Assembly: GCA_009772925.1 (NCBI GenBank)
Contig: WOUQ01000006.1
Coordinates: 248,001-312,000 of the forward strand
Reading direction: 5' to 3'
DNA: 64,000 nucleotides
Origin: a bacterium
Lineage (GTDB): Bacteria > Pseudomonadota > Gammaproteobacteria > Burkholderiales > Thiobacillaceae
Below the pieces are notes generated by a model. That model saw only the letters and a program-made list of their open reading frames with translations. It was not told where the DNA came from and searched no databases. Positions 63,365 to 64,000 of this stretch are shown here, piece by piece. The translations under genes and the position numbers were made by a program. Every line of letters begins with the position of its first letter. Position 1 is the stretch's first letter.

Positions 63365-64000
<636 letters not shown>

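Overview
The window is a dense, GC-rich stretch of a bacterial chromosome. It most resembles a betaproteobacterium, probably of the Rhodocyclales/Sterolibacterium type. Reasons: a cysE-iscRSUA-hscBA-fdx-iscX block, an ftsY-ftsE-ftsX and rpoH neighbourhood with a CIRCE operator on rpoH, a DUF3460-type small protein, DsrC/TusE paralogues, c4-like dihaem cytochromes and a Porin_4-type porin. The taxon is inferred from gene content only. I saw no rRNA, tRNA or CRISPR array.

Layout. 0-9.7 kb: 3' part of a PAS sensor, a DUF3460 protein, fumC, katG, a decayed SLC13 transporter, a small hypothetical protein, rlhA and suhB. 9.7-18 kb: trmJ and cysE, then the whole ISC iron-sulfur operon. It carries an extra heme-oxygenase-like DUF3050 gene between hscA and fdx, and three related G/A-rich inverted repeats in its gaps. 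18-24.6 kb: an exported protein, a thioredoxin/CcdA pair, an EthD protein, pbpG, an SPFH-NfeD pair with a heptanucleotide array between them, and two dihaem cytochromes c. 24.6-32.6 kb: a class I fumarase divergent from a carbon-assimilation cluster (three CitE-like lyases, an acyl-CoA ligase and a MaoC hydratase resembling mesaconyl-CoA hydratase). Nearly every gap there holds the same hairpin repeat. 32.6-46.8 kb: a CopD-like protein, pbpC, sodB, two DsrC-family genes, a giant alpha-2-macroglobulin, an MBL hydrolase, rlmJ, miaA and a Uma2 nuclease. 47-51.6 kb: small paired genes, a porin, two toxin-antitoxin (TA) pairs and a duplicated comEA-like gene. 51.8-57.6 kb: rpoH with a perfect CIRCE, followed by a TA-rich accessory block. 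57.7-64 kb: ftsX-ftsE-ftsY, two M16 peptidases, rsmD and the start of coaD.

The strongest unexpected structure is 52774-56572. It is a 3.8-kb transposon-like element with TG...CA ends, imperfect inverted repeats (22 of the first 26 positions match), five subterminal copies of GTCGTAAAC all pointing inward, and a perfect 5-bp target duplication (CTTTG). This is the end architecture of the Tn7/Tn5053 type. It has no recognisable transposase; its cargo is three TA pairs (Xre-MbcA/RES, MazEF, CopG/ParE), a DUF2442 gene and gene debris. It sits 28 bp from the rpoH CIRCE and contributes to separating rpoH from ftsX.

Other points: the two DsrC-family genes carry complementary single cysteines (one only CysA, one only CysB); the class I fumarase could act as a mesaconase next to the mesaconyl-CoA/CitE cluster; and hairpin repeats have been absorbed into coding sequence in pbpC and at the miaA stop.
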